64,000 nt of DNA from Bradyrhizobium cajani (GTDB lineage: Bacteria; Pseudomonadota; Alphaproteobacteria; Rhizobiales; Xanthobacteraceae), in the NCBI RefSeq assembly GCF_009759665.1, contig NZ_WQNE01000018.1, forward strand, positions 1-64,000, read 5' to 3'. The position numbers and the translations under genes are program-made. The notes beneath the pieces were generated by a model. It was not told the DNA's origin. It worked only from the letters and a program-made list of their open reading frames with translations, and ran no database searches. Shown here in pieces: positions 55,720 to 63,855 of this stretch. Each line of letters opens with the position of its first letter. The first letter of the stretch is position 1.

Positions 55720-56517
55720 TTGAAGCCGTTTGCCTATCACCAGCCGGACCAGATTCCGGACGTCGCAAAGCTGCTGACCTCGATCGAGGACAGCAAGCTC
55801 GTCGCCGGCGGCATGACGTTGATCCCGACCCTGAAGCAGCGGCTGGCCAATCCGCCCGCGCTGATCGACCTTTCCAAGCTCGGAAATCTCAAGGGGATCA
55901 GTGACGATGGCGCGACCATCACCATCGGCGCGATGACGCCGCATGCCGTGGTTGCCGCCTCAAAGCTGGTGCAGGCGAGAATCCCCGGGCTCGCTGCGCT
56001 TGCGTCCATGATCGGCGATCCCGCCGTGCGTAGCCGCGGCACGATCGGCGGCTCCGTCGCCAACAACGACCCGGCGGCGGATTATCCTGCCGGCGTGCTC
56101 GGTCTCGGCGCGACCATCGTCACCAGTATGCGCGAGATCCCCGCCGACAAATTCTTTCTCGGCCTGTTCGAGACAGCGCTTCAGCAGGGCGAGATTATCA
56201 CCGCGATCCGTTTTCCCGTGCCGCAGAAAGCCGGTTACACAAAATTCAAGGCGCCGGCCTCGCGCTATGCGCTGGTGGGTGTGTTCGTCGCGAAATTCGC
56301 TGATGGCGTCCGCGTCGCAGTGACCGGCGCGGGTCCCGGCGTATTCCGGGTGCCTCCGATGGAGGCGGTGCTGTCGGATAATTTCGATCCGTCCGCGATC
56401 GCGGCGATCAAGATCGACACCGACGGTCTTACCTCCGATATCCATGCCGAAGCCGACTACCGTGCCCATCTCGTGACGGTCATGGCCAAACGCGCCGTCG
56501 ACGCGGCGCTCAGCTAG
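55720..56517 (+). CDS. CoxM-like FAD-binding medium subunit
   Basis: This 265-residue flavoprotein has FAD motifs VAGGMTLIPTLKQRL near residue 30 and TIGGSVANNDPAADYP near 110. The start is a TTG at 55720, with GGGAG seven bases in front; no ATG or GTG is better placed. It receives electrons from the CoxS-like subunit. It is slightly short for the family (usually 280-295), with a compact C-terminal domain. It ends just before the amidase gene. Confidence 0.88.
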   Translation: MKPFAYHQPDQIPDVAKLLTSIEDSKLVAGGMTLIPTLKQRLANPPALIDLSKLGNLKGISDDGATITIGAMTPHAVVAASKLVQARIPGLAALASMIGDPAVRSRGTIGGSVANNDPAADYPAGVLGLGATIVTSMREIPADKFFLGLFETALQQGEIITAIRFPVPQKAGYTKFKAPASRYALVGVFVAKFADGVRVAVTGAGPGVFRVPPMEAVLSDNFDPSAIAAIKIDTDGLTSDIHAEADYRAHLVTVMAKRAVDAALS

Positions 56518-56530
56518 CTTTTCAGGGTTG

Positions 56531-58024
56531 ATGATGACTGATGGTTCCGGCCGAACGGCCGTTCCGCCGGCGCCGACTGGCCTTGGCGCGCTTTCTGCAA
56601 CCGAGATCATGGCCGGCTACCGGCGCAAGGCGTTCACCCCGCGCGATGTCGTCGACGACACCATTGCCGCGCTCGAAGCGACGAACGAGGCCTGCAATGC
56701 GGTGGTGACGCCGATGTACGAGCAGGCGAGGGCGGAGGCCGATCGTCTCACCAGGGACATGCGCGCGGGCGAAGCCACGGGGCCATTGGCGGGCGTGCCC
56801 GTCACGATCAAGGATCTCGTGTTCGTTGCCGGCGTGCCGGCCTATGGCGGCTCGCCGATGAACAGGAGCTTTGTGCCCGAGGCCGATGCCGCCGTCGTGT
56901 CGGCGCTGAAGGCATCCGGTGCGATCATCACCTGCAAGACCACGACCTGCGAGTCCGGCTACAAGCTGACGGCGGACAGCCCGGTCACCGGCACGACGCG
57001 CAATCCCTGGAATCCCGGTCGTACCAGTGGCGGATCGAGCGGCGGCGCAGCGGCCGGCGTTGCTGCCGGCTGCGGCCCGATCGCGATCGGCACGGATGGC
57101 GTCGGCTCGATCCGCGTGCCCTCGTCGTTCTGTGGTGTATTCGGGCTAAAGCCGACCTTCGGCCTCGTGCCGCGTTCGCCCGGATTCTCGCCACCGTCCT
57201 GGGCCTCGCTCGCCCATACCGGGCCGATCACGCGCACTGTCGCCGATGCCGCGCTGACGCTGGAGATCATCGCCGGTTACGATCTGCGTGATCCTGCCAG
57301 CCTGCCTGTAGCTCCGCGCCGGTTTGATGCCAACGCAGCCTCGCTGACCGGCATCCGCATCGGCGTGAGCGTCGATTTCGGCTATGCCGCAATCAACCCG
57401 GATGTACGCGCGGCGTTCGGCAAGGCGCTCGCCATTCTCGATGCCTGCGGTGCGCAGGTCACCATGGATGGGCCAGGTCTCGATCCCGGCATCCTTGAGC
57501 ACACGCTGAAGCCGATCGCTTTCACCGAGCAGGCGGCGGCCGTGGCGACCAAGACCACGGCTGATCTCGCAAGCTCAGAGGCCGACTACCGCGACGTTGT
57601 CACCGCCGGCCGGAACTATAGCGGCACCGACTACATCGAAGCCGGTTATCGGCGCGGCCGGGCACGCAATGCGTTCGTAAAATTGTTCGAGCGCGTTGAT
57701 GCGCTGGTGACGCCGACCGTCGCGGTGACGGCGTTCGAGGCCGGTCGGATCGGCGTCGATACCATCGACGGCAGCAAGGTCGATCCACATCTCGGCTGGT
57801 CGCCCTTTACCTGGCCGATCAATCTCGCCGGGCTTCCGGCGGCGACGCTGCCTTGCGGCTTCGATCGCGACGGAATGCCAATTGGGCTTCAGATCGTCGC
57901 GCCCTGGCTCGACGAACCAAGGATATTCCGTATCGCCGCGGCTTTCGAGCAGGCGCAGCCCTGGGCGACGTTCTGGCCGTCGCTGGTGTTACGTGAGCTG
58001 AGCGGGGGGCGCGCCAAGGGGTGA
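56531..58024 (+). CDS. Amidase signature family hydrolase
   Basis: This 497-residue amidase has the Ser-cisSer-Lys triad: Lys in VPVTIKDLV, the GGSSGGAAAGVAAG loop with cis-Ser, and nucleophile Ser in GTDGVGSIRVPSSF. Members hydrolyse amides, including glutamyl-tRNA, indoleacetamide, urea derivatives and cyclic imide products. No gatB or gatC is nearby, so a catabolic role is expected. It begins 13 bases after the CoxM-like stop with AGGG upstream. A likely terminator follows at 58146-58173. Confidence 0.9.
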   Translation: MMTDGSGRTAVPPAPTGLGALSATEIMAGYRRKAFTPRDVVDDTIAALEATNEACNAVVTPMYEQARAEADRLTRDMRAGEATGPLAGVPVTIKDLVFVAGVPAYGGSPMNRSFVPEADAAVVSALKASGAIITCKTTTCESGYKLTADSPVTGTTRNPWNPGRTSGGSSGGAAAGVAAGCGPIAIGTDGVGSIRVPSSFCGVFGLKPTFGLVPRSPGFSPPSWASLAHTGPITRTVADAALTLEIIAGYDLRDPASLPVAPRRFDANAASLTGIRIGVSVDFGYAAINPDVRAAFGKALAILDACGAQVTMDGPGLDPGILEHTLKPIAFTEQAAAVATKTTADLASSEADYRDVVTAGRNYSGTDYIEAGYRRGRARNAFVKLFERVDALVTPTVAVTAFEAGRIGVDTIDGSKVDPHLGWSPFTWPINLAGLPAATLPCGFDRDGMPIGLQIVAPWLDEPRIFRIAAAFEQAQPWATFWPSLVLRELSGGRAKG

Positions 58025-58189
58025 AGCGGCCATGGTGGAATAATGCCAGTGTTTTGCCCGACGTGTCAAATCTCCAAAGCACGATTCGCAAAAGCGCGCA
58101 GCGATTGCCGCGAAATGGCGCGCGAAAACCCCTTTGCGGACAAGGCCATGCCTACTGTGCATGGGGTTGTTTTCGATATTCTTGCCGGC
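58025..58189. repeat. Possible dispersed intergenic repeat between convergent genes
   Basis: This segment lies between the convergent amidase and LysR genes. It contains the phrases AATGCCAGTGTTTTGCCCGA and TGCATGGGGTTGTTTTCGAT, which I remember from many Bradyrhizobium intergenic regions. No gene is supported; the frame starting MPVFCPTCQISK looks like a by-product. Identification as a repeat family comes from memory only. Confidence 0.35.
58146..58173 (+). terminator. Candidate rho-independent terminator of the amidase operon
   Basis: The stem CCATGC (58146-58151) pairs with GCATGG (58159-58164) around a seven-base loop and is followed by GGTTGTTTT. The stem is short, but the T-rich tail is placed as expected for plus-strand termination between convergent genes. 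The LysR gene on the other strand ends at 58190. Confidence 0.5.
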
Positions 58190-59089
58190 CTAGCCCAGCT
58201 CGATCGGTGCGCCGCGGCCACTGAGCTCTTCGTCGAGGCGCAGATAATGCGCGAGATAGTCGTGCAAGGCGGTTGCGGCCTTCGAGGTCGCGCCGCTCGA
58301 CTTGTAAAGCAGCAGCTCGATCTTCGGCAGCGGCGGCAGACCCTCGTTCGGTCCGATCTCGCGCATCGCCGGCACCAGCGCGCTGCGGCCTAGCACGGTG
58401 ACTGCCATGCCCGCGAAGGCCGCAGCTTGCAGGCCGCCGACGCTTTCGCTGACGCAGGCGATGCGCCAGCGCAAATTGGCACGCTCAAGCGTATCGATGG
58501 CGTAGTCGCGATAGATATTGCCGGGCGGCAGCAGCGCGAGGGGAATCGGGCGCTCCTGGTGTGCGACGGATTGCTCGCCGGTCATCCAGACCAGCTGCTC
58601 GCGCCGCACCACCTGTCCGCCGGTAAAATCGTTCATGCGGGTGACGAGTGCGATGTCGACGTCGCCGCGCTTGACGAGGCCGACCAGCGGGGTCGAGAGG
58701 GCGCAATTGAGTTCGACCTGGACGCGCGGAAACGATTTTCGGAACACGCTGAGGATCTGCGGCAGCATGAAGGCCGCATAGAGATCCGGCGTTCCGAGCA
58801 CGACCTGCCCCTCGATTTCTTGCGACGCCAGTTGCGAAATCAGTTCGTCATGCAACCTCAGGATGGATTTGGCATAGGTGAGAACAGTGGTGCCATCCTC
58901 GGTCAGCGTGAGCCTACGGCCGCCATGCTCGAACAGCTGCTTGCCGGTCAGCTCCTCCAGCCGCTGCAATTGCAGGGTGATCGCCGGCTGGGTGCGGCCC
59001 AGCCGTCGCGCGGTCTCGGTGATGCTGCCTGTCTCGACCACCGAGATCAGCGACCGGAGCATGCGGATGTCGAGACTAATGAGGTTCAT
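58190..59089 (-). CDS. LysR-family transcriptional regulator
   Basis: This 299-residue protein has DNA-binding helices (IRMLRSLISVVETGSITETA, RTQPAITLQLQRLEELTGKQ) and a substrate domain (GTPDLYAAFMLPQILSVFRK, FAGMAVTVLGRSALVPAMRE). It is not closely related to the two paralogous LysR proteins elsewhere in the window. It lies downstream of the second amidase gene in the same direction and convergent with the CoxSLM/amidase operon, so either could be its target. The effector is unknown. Confidence 0.92.
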   Translation of the reverse strand: MNLISLDIRMLRSLISVVETGSITETARRLGRTQPAITLQLQRLEELTGKQLFEHGGRRLTLTEDGTTVLTYAKSILRLHDELISQLASQEIEGQVVLGTPDLYAAFMLPQILSVFRKSFPRVQVELNCALSTPLVGLVKRGDVDIALVTRMNDFTGGQVVRREQLVWMTGEQSVAHQERPIPLALLPPGNIYRDYAIDTLERANLRWRIACVSESVGGLQAAAFAGMAVTVLGRSALVPAMREIGPNEGLPPLPKIELLLYKSSGATSKAATALHDYLAHYLRLDEELSGRGAPIELG

Positions 59090-59266
59090 GAGGCGTCCAT
59101 ATCGCCCAGAATTTATGCAAAATCCATGCTAGCGCACGCCGCCCGGTGGTCATAGCGACGAAGCCGGGCCGGCTTCAAGGCGGCAGCTCCCGATGGCCTG
59201 GAGGGAGAGTTCTGGTGTTTCAGTTGGTTAGAGCCGGAGTCTTCGGAGCGGGATCGGACGGTGGAC

Positions 59267-60634
59267 TTACGAATGCAAGATGGCCTCGATCTGTTGTGCG
59301 GCTCCAAGCAGCGTCCGGTCCTGTCCGCGCCTTGCGATGATTTGCAGGCCGAACGGAAGACCGCGCTGATCCGTTCCGCATGGAATCGAGACCGCCGGCA
59401 GGCGAGCATGATTGACAAAGGATGTGAAAACCGCGTGCGCCCGCGGGCTCGCTGGCTTTCCTCCGATCATGTGCGGGCCGATCTGCGTCAGAGGCCACGC
59501 AACGCATGGGACGGTTGGGGTCAGCAGCAAATCAACCTCGGTGAAGAAAGCCGCGAAGGCATTGGCGATCGCGGCGCTGGCGAGCAGCGCTCCGGCAACC
59601 TCCGCACCCGACCAGGAGAGACCTCGCGCGATCTGCCTGGCGACATCGGGATCGAACATCGTCGAATCCGTGCGGAAGGTATCACTATAGAGCATCGCGA
59701 GACCCGCATGCTGAAGCGGCATGATGGCGTCCTCCGTGGCGTCTGCCGGCCAGACGGGATTGCGTTGTGTGATGCGCAAACCTGCCGCGGAAAGCCGGTC
59801 GACAGCGGAGGCAAGACCATCCTCGACGACGCTATCAACCGCGACATCGAGCCCCAGGCGTGGCGAGAACGCGATGCGCTGATCGCCGATGCCCTGGGCC
59901 TGCTGCGCAACGACGGCAGAATCCGGGTCGCGCGGATCGGCGCCGACCATGGCTCCGAACGCCAATGCGATATCGGCAACGTCAGTGGCGATCGGTGCGA
60001 TGACGGAGAGCCCGAAAAACGGTTCGGCAAAGCCGGGCCCGTAGGGGATCGCGCCGTAGGACGGCTTGAAACCGACGACGCCGACATGGGCCGGCGGCCT
60101 GCGGCTGGAGCCTCCGGCATCGGTGCCGATCGCGAGCGGCACGAGGCCGGCGGCAACGGCAGCGGCGGGACCGCCGGACGAACCGCCCGGCGTCAGCGTG
60201 GGATCAAGAGGATGCCGCGTCGGCCCGAACAGCGGCGAGGTCGTCACCCCCTTGCAGGCGAATTCCGACGTCGCGCCGATGCCGACGATGACGGCACCGG
60301 CTTGGCGCAGCCGCTCGATCGCGACCGCATCCTGCGGCGCGATGAAGTCGGCGAACAGGCGCGAGCCCTGTGTCACGCGCCAGCCCCCGACCCAGATATT
60401 GTCCTTGACGACGATGGGGACGCCGGCGAGCGCCATCTTCTCGCCGGAGCGCAGGCGGTCGTCGACCGCCACGGCGTCGGCAAGCGTACGCTCGGGATCG
60501 AGCGTCACCACCGCGTTCAAGCTTTTCGCAGCTTCGATGCGCGTGAGCGCGGCCTTGGTCGTCTCGACGACGCTTCTCCGCCCGGCCGAAATGTCGGCCG
60601 CAATCTCGCGCGCGCTATTTGTCTGCCTTGCCAT
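59267..60634 (-). CDS. Amidase signature family hydrolase, second copy
   Basis: This 455-residue amidase has the catalytic Lys in VPIVVKDNIWVGG, the cis-Ser loop TPGGSSGGPAAAVAAG, and nucleophile Ser in GTDAGGSSRRPPAH. It is only distantly similar to the amidase at 56531-58024. Its start lies 20 bases inside the end of the MFS transporter gene, so the two are co-translated: the carrier probably imports the amide that this enzyme cleaves. A nicotinamidase- or allophanate-hydrolase-like role is possible but not shown. Confidence 0.9.
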   Translation of the reverse strand: MARQTNSAREIAADISAGRRSVVETTKAALTRIEAAKSLNAVVTLDPERTLADAVAVDDRLRSGEKMALAGVPIVVKDNIWVGGWRVTQGSRLFADFIAPQDAVAIERLRQAGAVIVGIGATSEFACKGVTTSPLFGPTRHPLDPTLTPGGSSGGPAAAVAAGLVPLAIGTDAGGSSRRPPAHVGVVGFKPSYGAIPYGPGFAEPFFGLSVIAPIATDVADIALAFGAMVGADPRDPDSAVVAQQAQGIGDQRIAFSPRLGLDVAVDSVVEDGLASAVDRLSAAGLRITQRNPVWPADATEDAIMPLQHAGLAMLYSDTFRTDSTMFDPDVARQIARGLSWSGAEVAGALLASAAIANAFAAFFTEVDLLLTPTVPCVAWPLTQIGPHMIGGKPASPRAHAVFTSFVNHARLPAVSIPCGTDQRGLPFGLQIIARRGQDRTLLGAAQQIEAILHS

Positions 60635-61811
60635 GGCCTCCCCAGATCAGTGCCAATGTGCCGCACAGTGCAAGGCACGCCAACGCGAAGAAGGCCGCGC
60701 CGAGGCTCGCTGTAGCATCCAGGATCGACAACAGTGCGGGGGCCGCCAGCAAGCCCGCATAGGATGCCGTCAGCACCGCGCCAGTGGTCTCGCCAATCCG
60801 ATCCTGCGGGGCGAGGCGCGTGATCTCGGCGACGAAGACGCCGTTCCAGCCTGAGGCCGTCAGGCCGAACAGCGCCGCCATCGCAAATTGGCCGGTGCGG
60901 CCGAGCGATGCGCCATCGAGGCCAAGCAGTGCGGCGCAGAAGGCCATGCCGAGGCCGATGACGACGAGCACGGCGCGGGAGGCATCGAGGCGCATCGCGA
61001 CATAGCCCCAGCCGAGTCGGCCGATCAGGCCGCCGGTTTGCGCACAGGCGAGTGCCATGCCGGCCTCGATATGGCTGAGCCCGAGCTCGCGGGTGCCGAG
61101 CGTGACGAAGACCGTGTTGAGCGACACCTGCATCGCGCTGAACGGCATCGACGCCAGCGCCAGCATCGCGATCCGCCGGTCCGCGGTCACGAGGGCCAGC
61201 CGGGCGCGGAGATCGAGCTCCGGAGGCGGGACGGCCTTGCCTGCATAGGCCGGCCGCAGGCGCTCGAACAGCAGGATCGCGAGCAGCGCACAGGCGCCGA
61301 CCGCCGCGTAGCACCAGGCAGGTCCCATCGAGATCGCGATCGCGGGCAGCACCAGCGAACCGCAGACGGCGCCGATCTGGTTGCCGGTCTGGCGCACCGA
61401 GAACACGAAGGCGCGACGCTCGGCCGTCACGAGGCGTGCCAGCAGCGCCGCGCTCGCTGGCGTCTCGGGTCCGAAGGCAAGGCCGAGGCAGAGGCCCGCA
61501 GCAAGCAGGGCCGCCGCCGAGCCGAGCGAGGCCAGCGCCATGCTGACGACGATGGCCGCCGCGCACAGGCTCGCGATCCGGAGCGAGCCCATGCGCGTGA
61601 TGAAGCCGCCGCACCAGAACGAGGCGGGGATGCCGACGGCAAAGACCGCGCAGGAGAACATCGAGATCTGCCAGACCTCGATATGGGCGCGCGGTGCCAC
61701 CACGCCCGGCGCGAACAGGGCCAGCGCCACCAGTGCCTGAAGCGAGGTCATCGCCCCCAGGGCCGGGAGCAACGCGGGCGCTGGCCGAACGGCACTGTTT
61801 GCGTCTACCAT
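60615..61811 (-). CDS. Major facilitator superfamily transporter
   Basis: This 398-residue protein has twelve predicted hydrophobic segments. The loop GGFITRMGSLRIASLCAAAI resembles the MFS loop 2-3 motif, and QTGNQIGAVCGSLVLP and TGGLIGRLGWGYVAMRLDAS mark the half-repeats. It belongs to the general MFS_1/CynX-NimT-like group. Its ATG lies 23 bases from the divergent transthyretin-like gene, leaving no room for separate promoters, so promoters must overlap the neighbouring coding sequence. It overlaps the amidase downstream by 20 bases. Confidence 0.85.
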   Translation of the reverse strand: MVDANSAVRPAPALLPALGAMTSLQALVALALFAPGVVAPRAHIEVWQISMFSCAVFAVGIPASFWCGGFITRMGSLRIASLCAAAIVVSMALASLGSAAALLAAGLCLGLAFGPETPASAALLARLVTAERRAFVFSVRQTGNQIGAVCGSLVLPAIAISMGPAWCYAAVGACALLAILLFERLRPAYAGKAVPPPELDLRARLALVTADRRIAMLALASMPFSAMQVSLNTVFVTLGTRELGLSHIEAGMALACAQTGGLIGRLGWGYVAMRLDASRAVLVVIGLGMAFCAALLGLDGASLGRTGQFAMAALFGLTASGWNGVFVAEITRLAPQDRIGETTGAVLTASYAGLLAAPALLSILDATASLGAAFFALACLALCGTLALIWGGHGKADK

Positions 61812-61834
61812 GGCGGTGCGCTTACGGGAGGAAC

Positions 61835-62173
61835 ATGGTGGCAGGCGGTATTTCCATTCACGCGGTCGATGTGGCGAGCGGCCGGCCCGCGCAAGGACTG
61901 CGCGTCGAGATCTGGCGGATCGATCCCGAGAAGGTGCGTGTCGCCGAGGGGCGACTGGGCGCCAATGGTGTGCTCGATCATCCCATTGCGCGAGGCGAGG
62001 GCGTTTCGGCAGGCGAGTACGAGGTCCTGTTTCATCTCGGCGAGTTTTTCGGCGATAGCGACGGCTTCCTGACCGTGACGCCGTTCCGCCTCCGCATCAA
62101 GAACGTTGACGAGCATTTTCACCTGCCGCTGAAATTCACGCGCTGGGGCTATTCGCTGTTCCGCGGCGCCTGA
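61835..62173 (+). CDS. Transthyretin-like protein, hydroxyisourate hydrolase family, altered active site
   Basis: This 112-residue protein has the transthyretin fold pattern: ISIHAVDVASGRPAQGLRVE, AGEYEVLFHLGEFF, and a C-terminal HFHLPLKFTRWGYSLFRGA. Hydroxyisourate hydrolases use His9 (kept here in SIHAVD), an Arg in the DGR turn (here NGVL, so apparently Val), His98 (kept in FHLPL) and the tail YRGS (here FRGA, losing Ser). The fold is clear but the urate-pathway reaction is doubtful. ATG 61835 is three bases from GGAGG; GTG 61838 at six bases is an equally good start. It converges with the permease gene without any gap. Confidence 0.8.
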   Translation: MVAGGISIHAVDVASGRPAQGLRVEIWRIDPEKVRVAEGRLGANGVLDHPIARGEGVSAGEYEVLFHLGEFFGDSDGFLTVTPFRLRIKNVDEHFHLPLKFTRWGYSLFRGA

Positions 62174-62989
62174 TCAGTTCGTCAGCCGCCGCGACAATCC
62201 CGTGACGCGCTCCATCATCGCAACCAGCGCGACGGTCGCGATGATCAGCACGCCCGACAGCGCCGCGATGGTGACGTCGAGCTTGCCCTCGAGGTCCTGC
62301 CACATCCGGATCGGCAGCATGTCGGTGGCGGCATCGCGCAGGAACAGCGAGACCGGGACGTTGTCGAAGGACGACATGAAGGCGATGAAGGCGCCCGCGA
62401 TGATGCCCGGCCGGATCAGCGGCAGCACGATGCGGCGGAACGTGTAGAGACGGCTGGCGCCAAGCACCGCCGAGCTTTCGAGCAGGGTCGGCTCCAGCTG
62501 GGCGAGGGCTGCGACCGTGTTGCGAACCACATAGGGGACGCAGACCACGGTGTGGCCGATCACCAGTGTCAGCGGCGAGACCGGCAGGCCAACCAGCGAG
62601 AACAGCATCAGGGCGGCAAGGCCGAAGGCCAGCGCCGGCAACACGAGCGGCGACATGAAGAGGGAATCGAGCAGCCGCGCCGACAGCGTTCGCGACCGCG
62701 AGATGGCCAGCGCGGCCGCAACGCCGAGCACGACGGACAGGCCCGTCGCCCACAGCGCGACGAAGAGGCTGTTCTTGGCCGCGAAGTGCAGCTGCCATGC
62801 ATTCCAGAGCTCAACGTACCAGCGCAGCGAATAACCCGGCGGGGGGAAGCGCAGCGAGAATCCGCTGGTGAAGGAGACGATCAGGACCACGAGCGACGGC
62901 GCGATGATCAGGATCAGCGCGATGATCGCAACCACGATCATGACGAGTTCGAAGCTGAATGCTTCCAGGGTGCGTTTGCGGCCGCTCAT
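62174..62989 (-). CDS. PotC-type ABC permease
   Basis: This 271-residue membrane protein has six hydrophobic helices and the EAA-type loop ESSAVLGASRLYTFRRIVLP followed by LIRPGII. The segment AFMSSFDNVPVSLFLRD after the loop is typical of PotC-type subunits. The start codon shares one base with the stop of the PotB-like gene (TAATG), with GGAGG six bases before. It is the last visible gene of a second polyamine-type transporter; its ATPase must lie beyond the window. Confidence 0.9.
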   Translation of the reverse strand: MSGRKRTLEAFSFELVMIVVAIIALILIIAPSLVVLIVSFTSGFSLRFPPPGYSLRWYVELWNAWQLHFAAKNSLFVALWATGLSVVLGVAAALAISRSRTLSARLLDSLFMSPLVLPALAFGLAALMLFSLVGLPVSPLTLVIGHTVVCVPYVVRNTVAALAQLEPTLLESSAVLGASRLYTFRRIVLPLIRPGIIAGAFIAFMSSFDNVPVSLFLRDAATDMLPIRMWQDLEGKLDVTIAALSGVLIIATVALVAMMERVTGLSRRLTN

Positions 62990-63852
62990 TAGGCGCCTCC
63001 GTAGCCACGCGATAGACGGCCGAGGGTGGTGAATACCGAGACCACCGCGAGCACGGCGAGCAGGAAGATGATCGAGATTGCGGCCGCAAACGGCCAGTTC
63101 TGCAAGGTCGAGGCCTGCTGGTAGAGATACATCGGCATGAACAGCATCTGCCCGCCACCGACCAGCGACTGGGTGATGAAGGCCGTGATGGCGGCGGCAT
63201 AGGTCAGCGTGCAGCCGGCGATCACGCCGGGCAGTGACAGCGGCAGCACGATCCGGAAGAAGGTGCGCCAGCTCCCGGCGCCGAGCGAGCAGGAGGCATC
63301 GTCGAGATTGGGGTCGATGCGGCCGAGCACGGTGATCAGCGGCAGCGTCATCAGCGGCATCTGCACCTGCGCCAGCGCAATCACCACGCCGAACTGGGTG
63401 TAGAGCAATTTCAAGGGTGTATCGATGATGCCGAGCGATTGCAGCGTTGCGTTGATGATGCCCTGGCGGCCCAGGATGACGATCCAGGCGAAGGTGCGCA
63501 CCACCACGCTGGTCAGAAGCGGCAGCAGCACGACCATGATGATGATGGTCTGAAGCTTTGGCCCGACCCGCTGGTAGAGCCAGGCGATGGGAAAGCCGAG
63601 CACCAGGCAGACGGCCGTCACCTCGGCCCCCAGCAGCAGCGTCGAGCCGAGAACGCCGAGGCTGAAGGGGTCGGTGAGGAAGTGCAGGTACTGGCCGAGC
63701 CCCCAATGGAGCCCGGCCGTGTCGTTGTGCAGCGAGAGCCAGAGCAATTGCAGCAGCGGTGCGACGAAGAACAGCAGGAAGAACAGCGCCAGTGGCGCTG
63801 CCAATCCCATTCCGTAGGAGGTGACGTCCCGTGACGCCGGTGCTGCGCCCAT
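62989..63852 (-). CDS. PotB-type ABC permease
   Basis: This 287-residue permease has an N-terminal helix (APLALFFLLFFVAPLLQLLW), the PotB-like VVRTFAWIVILGRQGIINAT stretch, and an EAA-like loop DDASCSLGAGSWRTFFRIVL followed by PLSLPGV. It follows the binding-protein stop by three bases and is coupled to the PotC-like gene. It is clearly separate in sequence from the PotB-like permease at 49915, so this is a second, independent transporter. Confidence 0.9.
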   Translation of the reverse strand: MGAAPASRDVTSYGMGLAAPLALFFLLFFVAPLLQLLWLSLHNDTAGLHWGLGQYLHFLTDPFSLGVLGSTLLLGAEVTAVCLVLGFPIAWLYQRVGPKLQTIIIMVVLLPLLTSVVVRTFAWIVILGRQGIINATLQSLGIIDTPLKLLYTQFGVVIALAQVQMPLMTLPLITVLGRIDPNLDDASCSLGAGSWRTFFRIVLPLSLPGVIAGCTLTYAAAITAFITQSLVGGGQMLFMPMYLYQQASTLQNWPFAAAISIIFLLAVLAVVSVFTTLGRLSRGYGGA

Positions 63853-63855
63853 AAC

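Noticed and set aside
53321..56517. CoxSLM as an aerobic CO dehydrogenase
   Set aside because: The large subunit has AYRGAGR rather than the AYRCSFR loop required for the copper site, and no coxDEFG genes are present.
59215..59245. tRNA-like phrase TTTCAGTTGGTTAGAGC
   Set aside because: It resembles a D-arm, but there is no matching acceptor stem, anticodon arm or T-arm around it.
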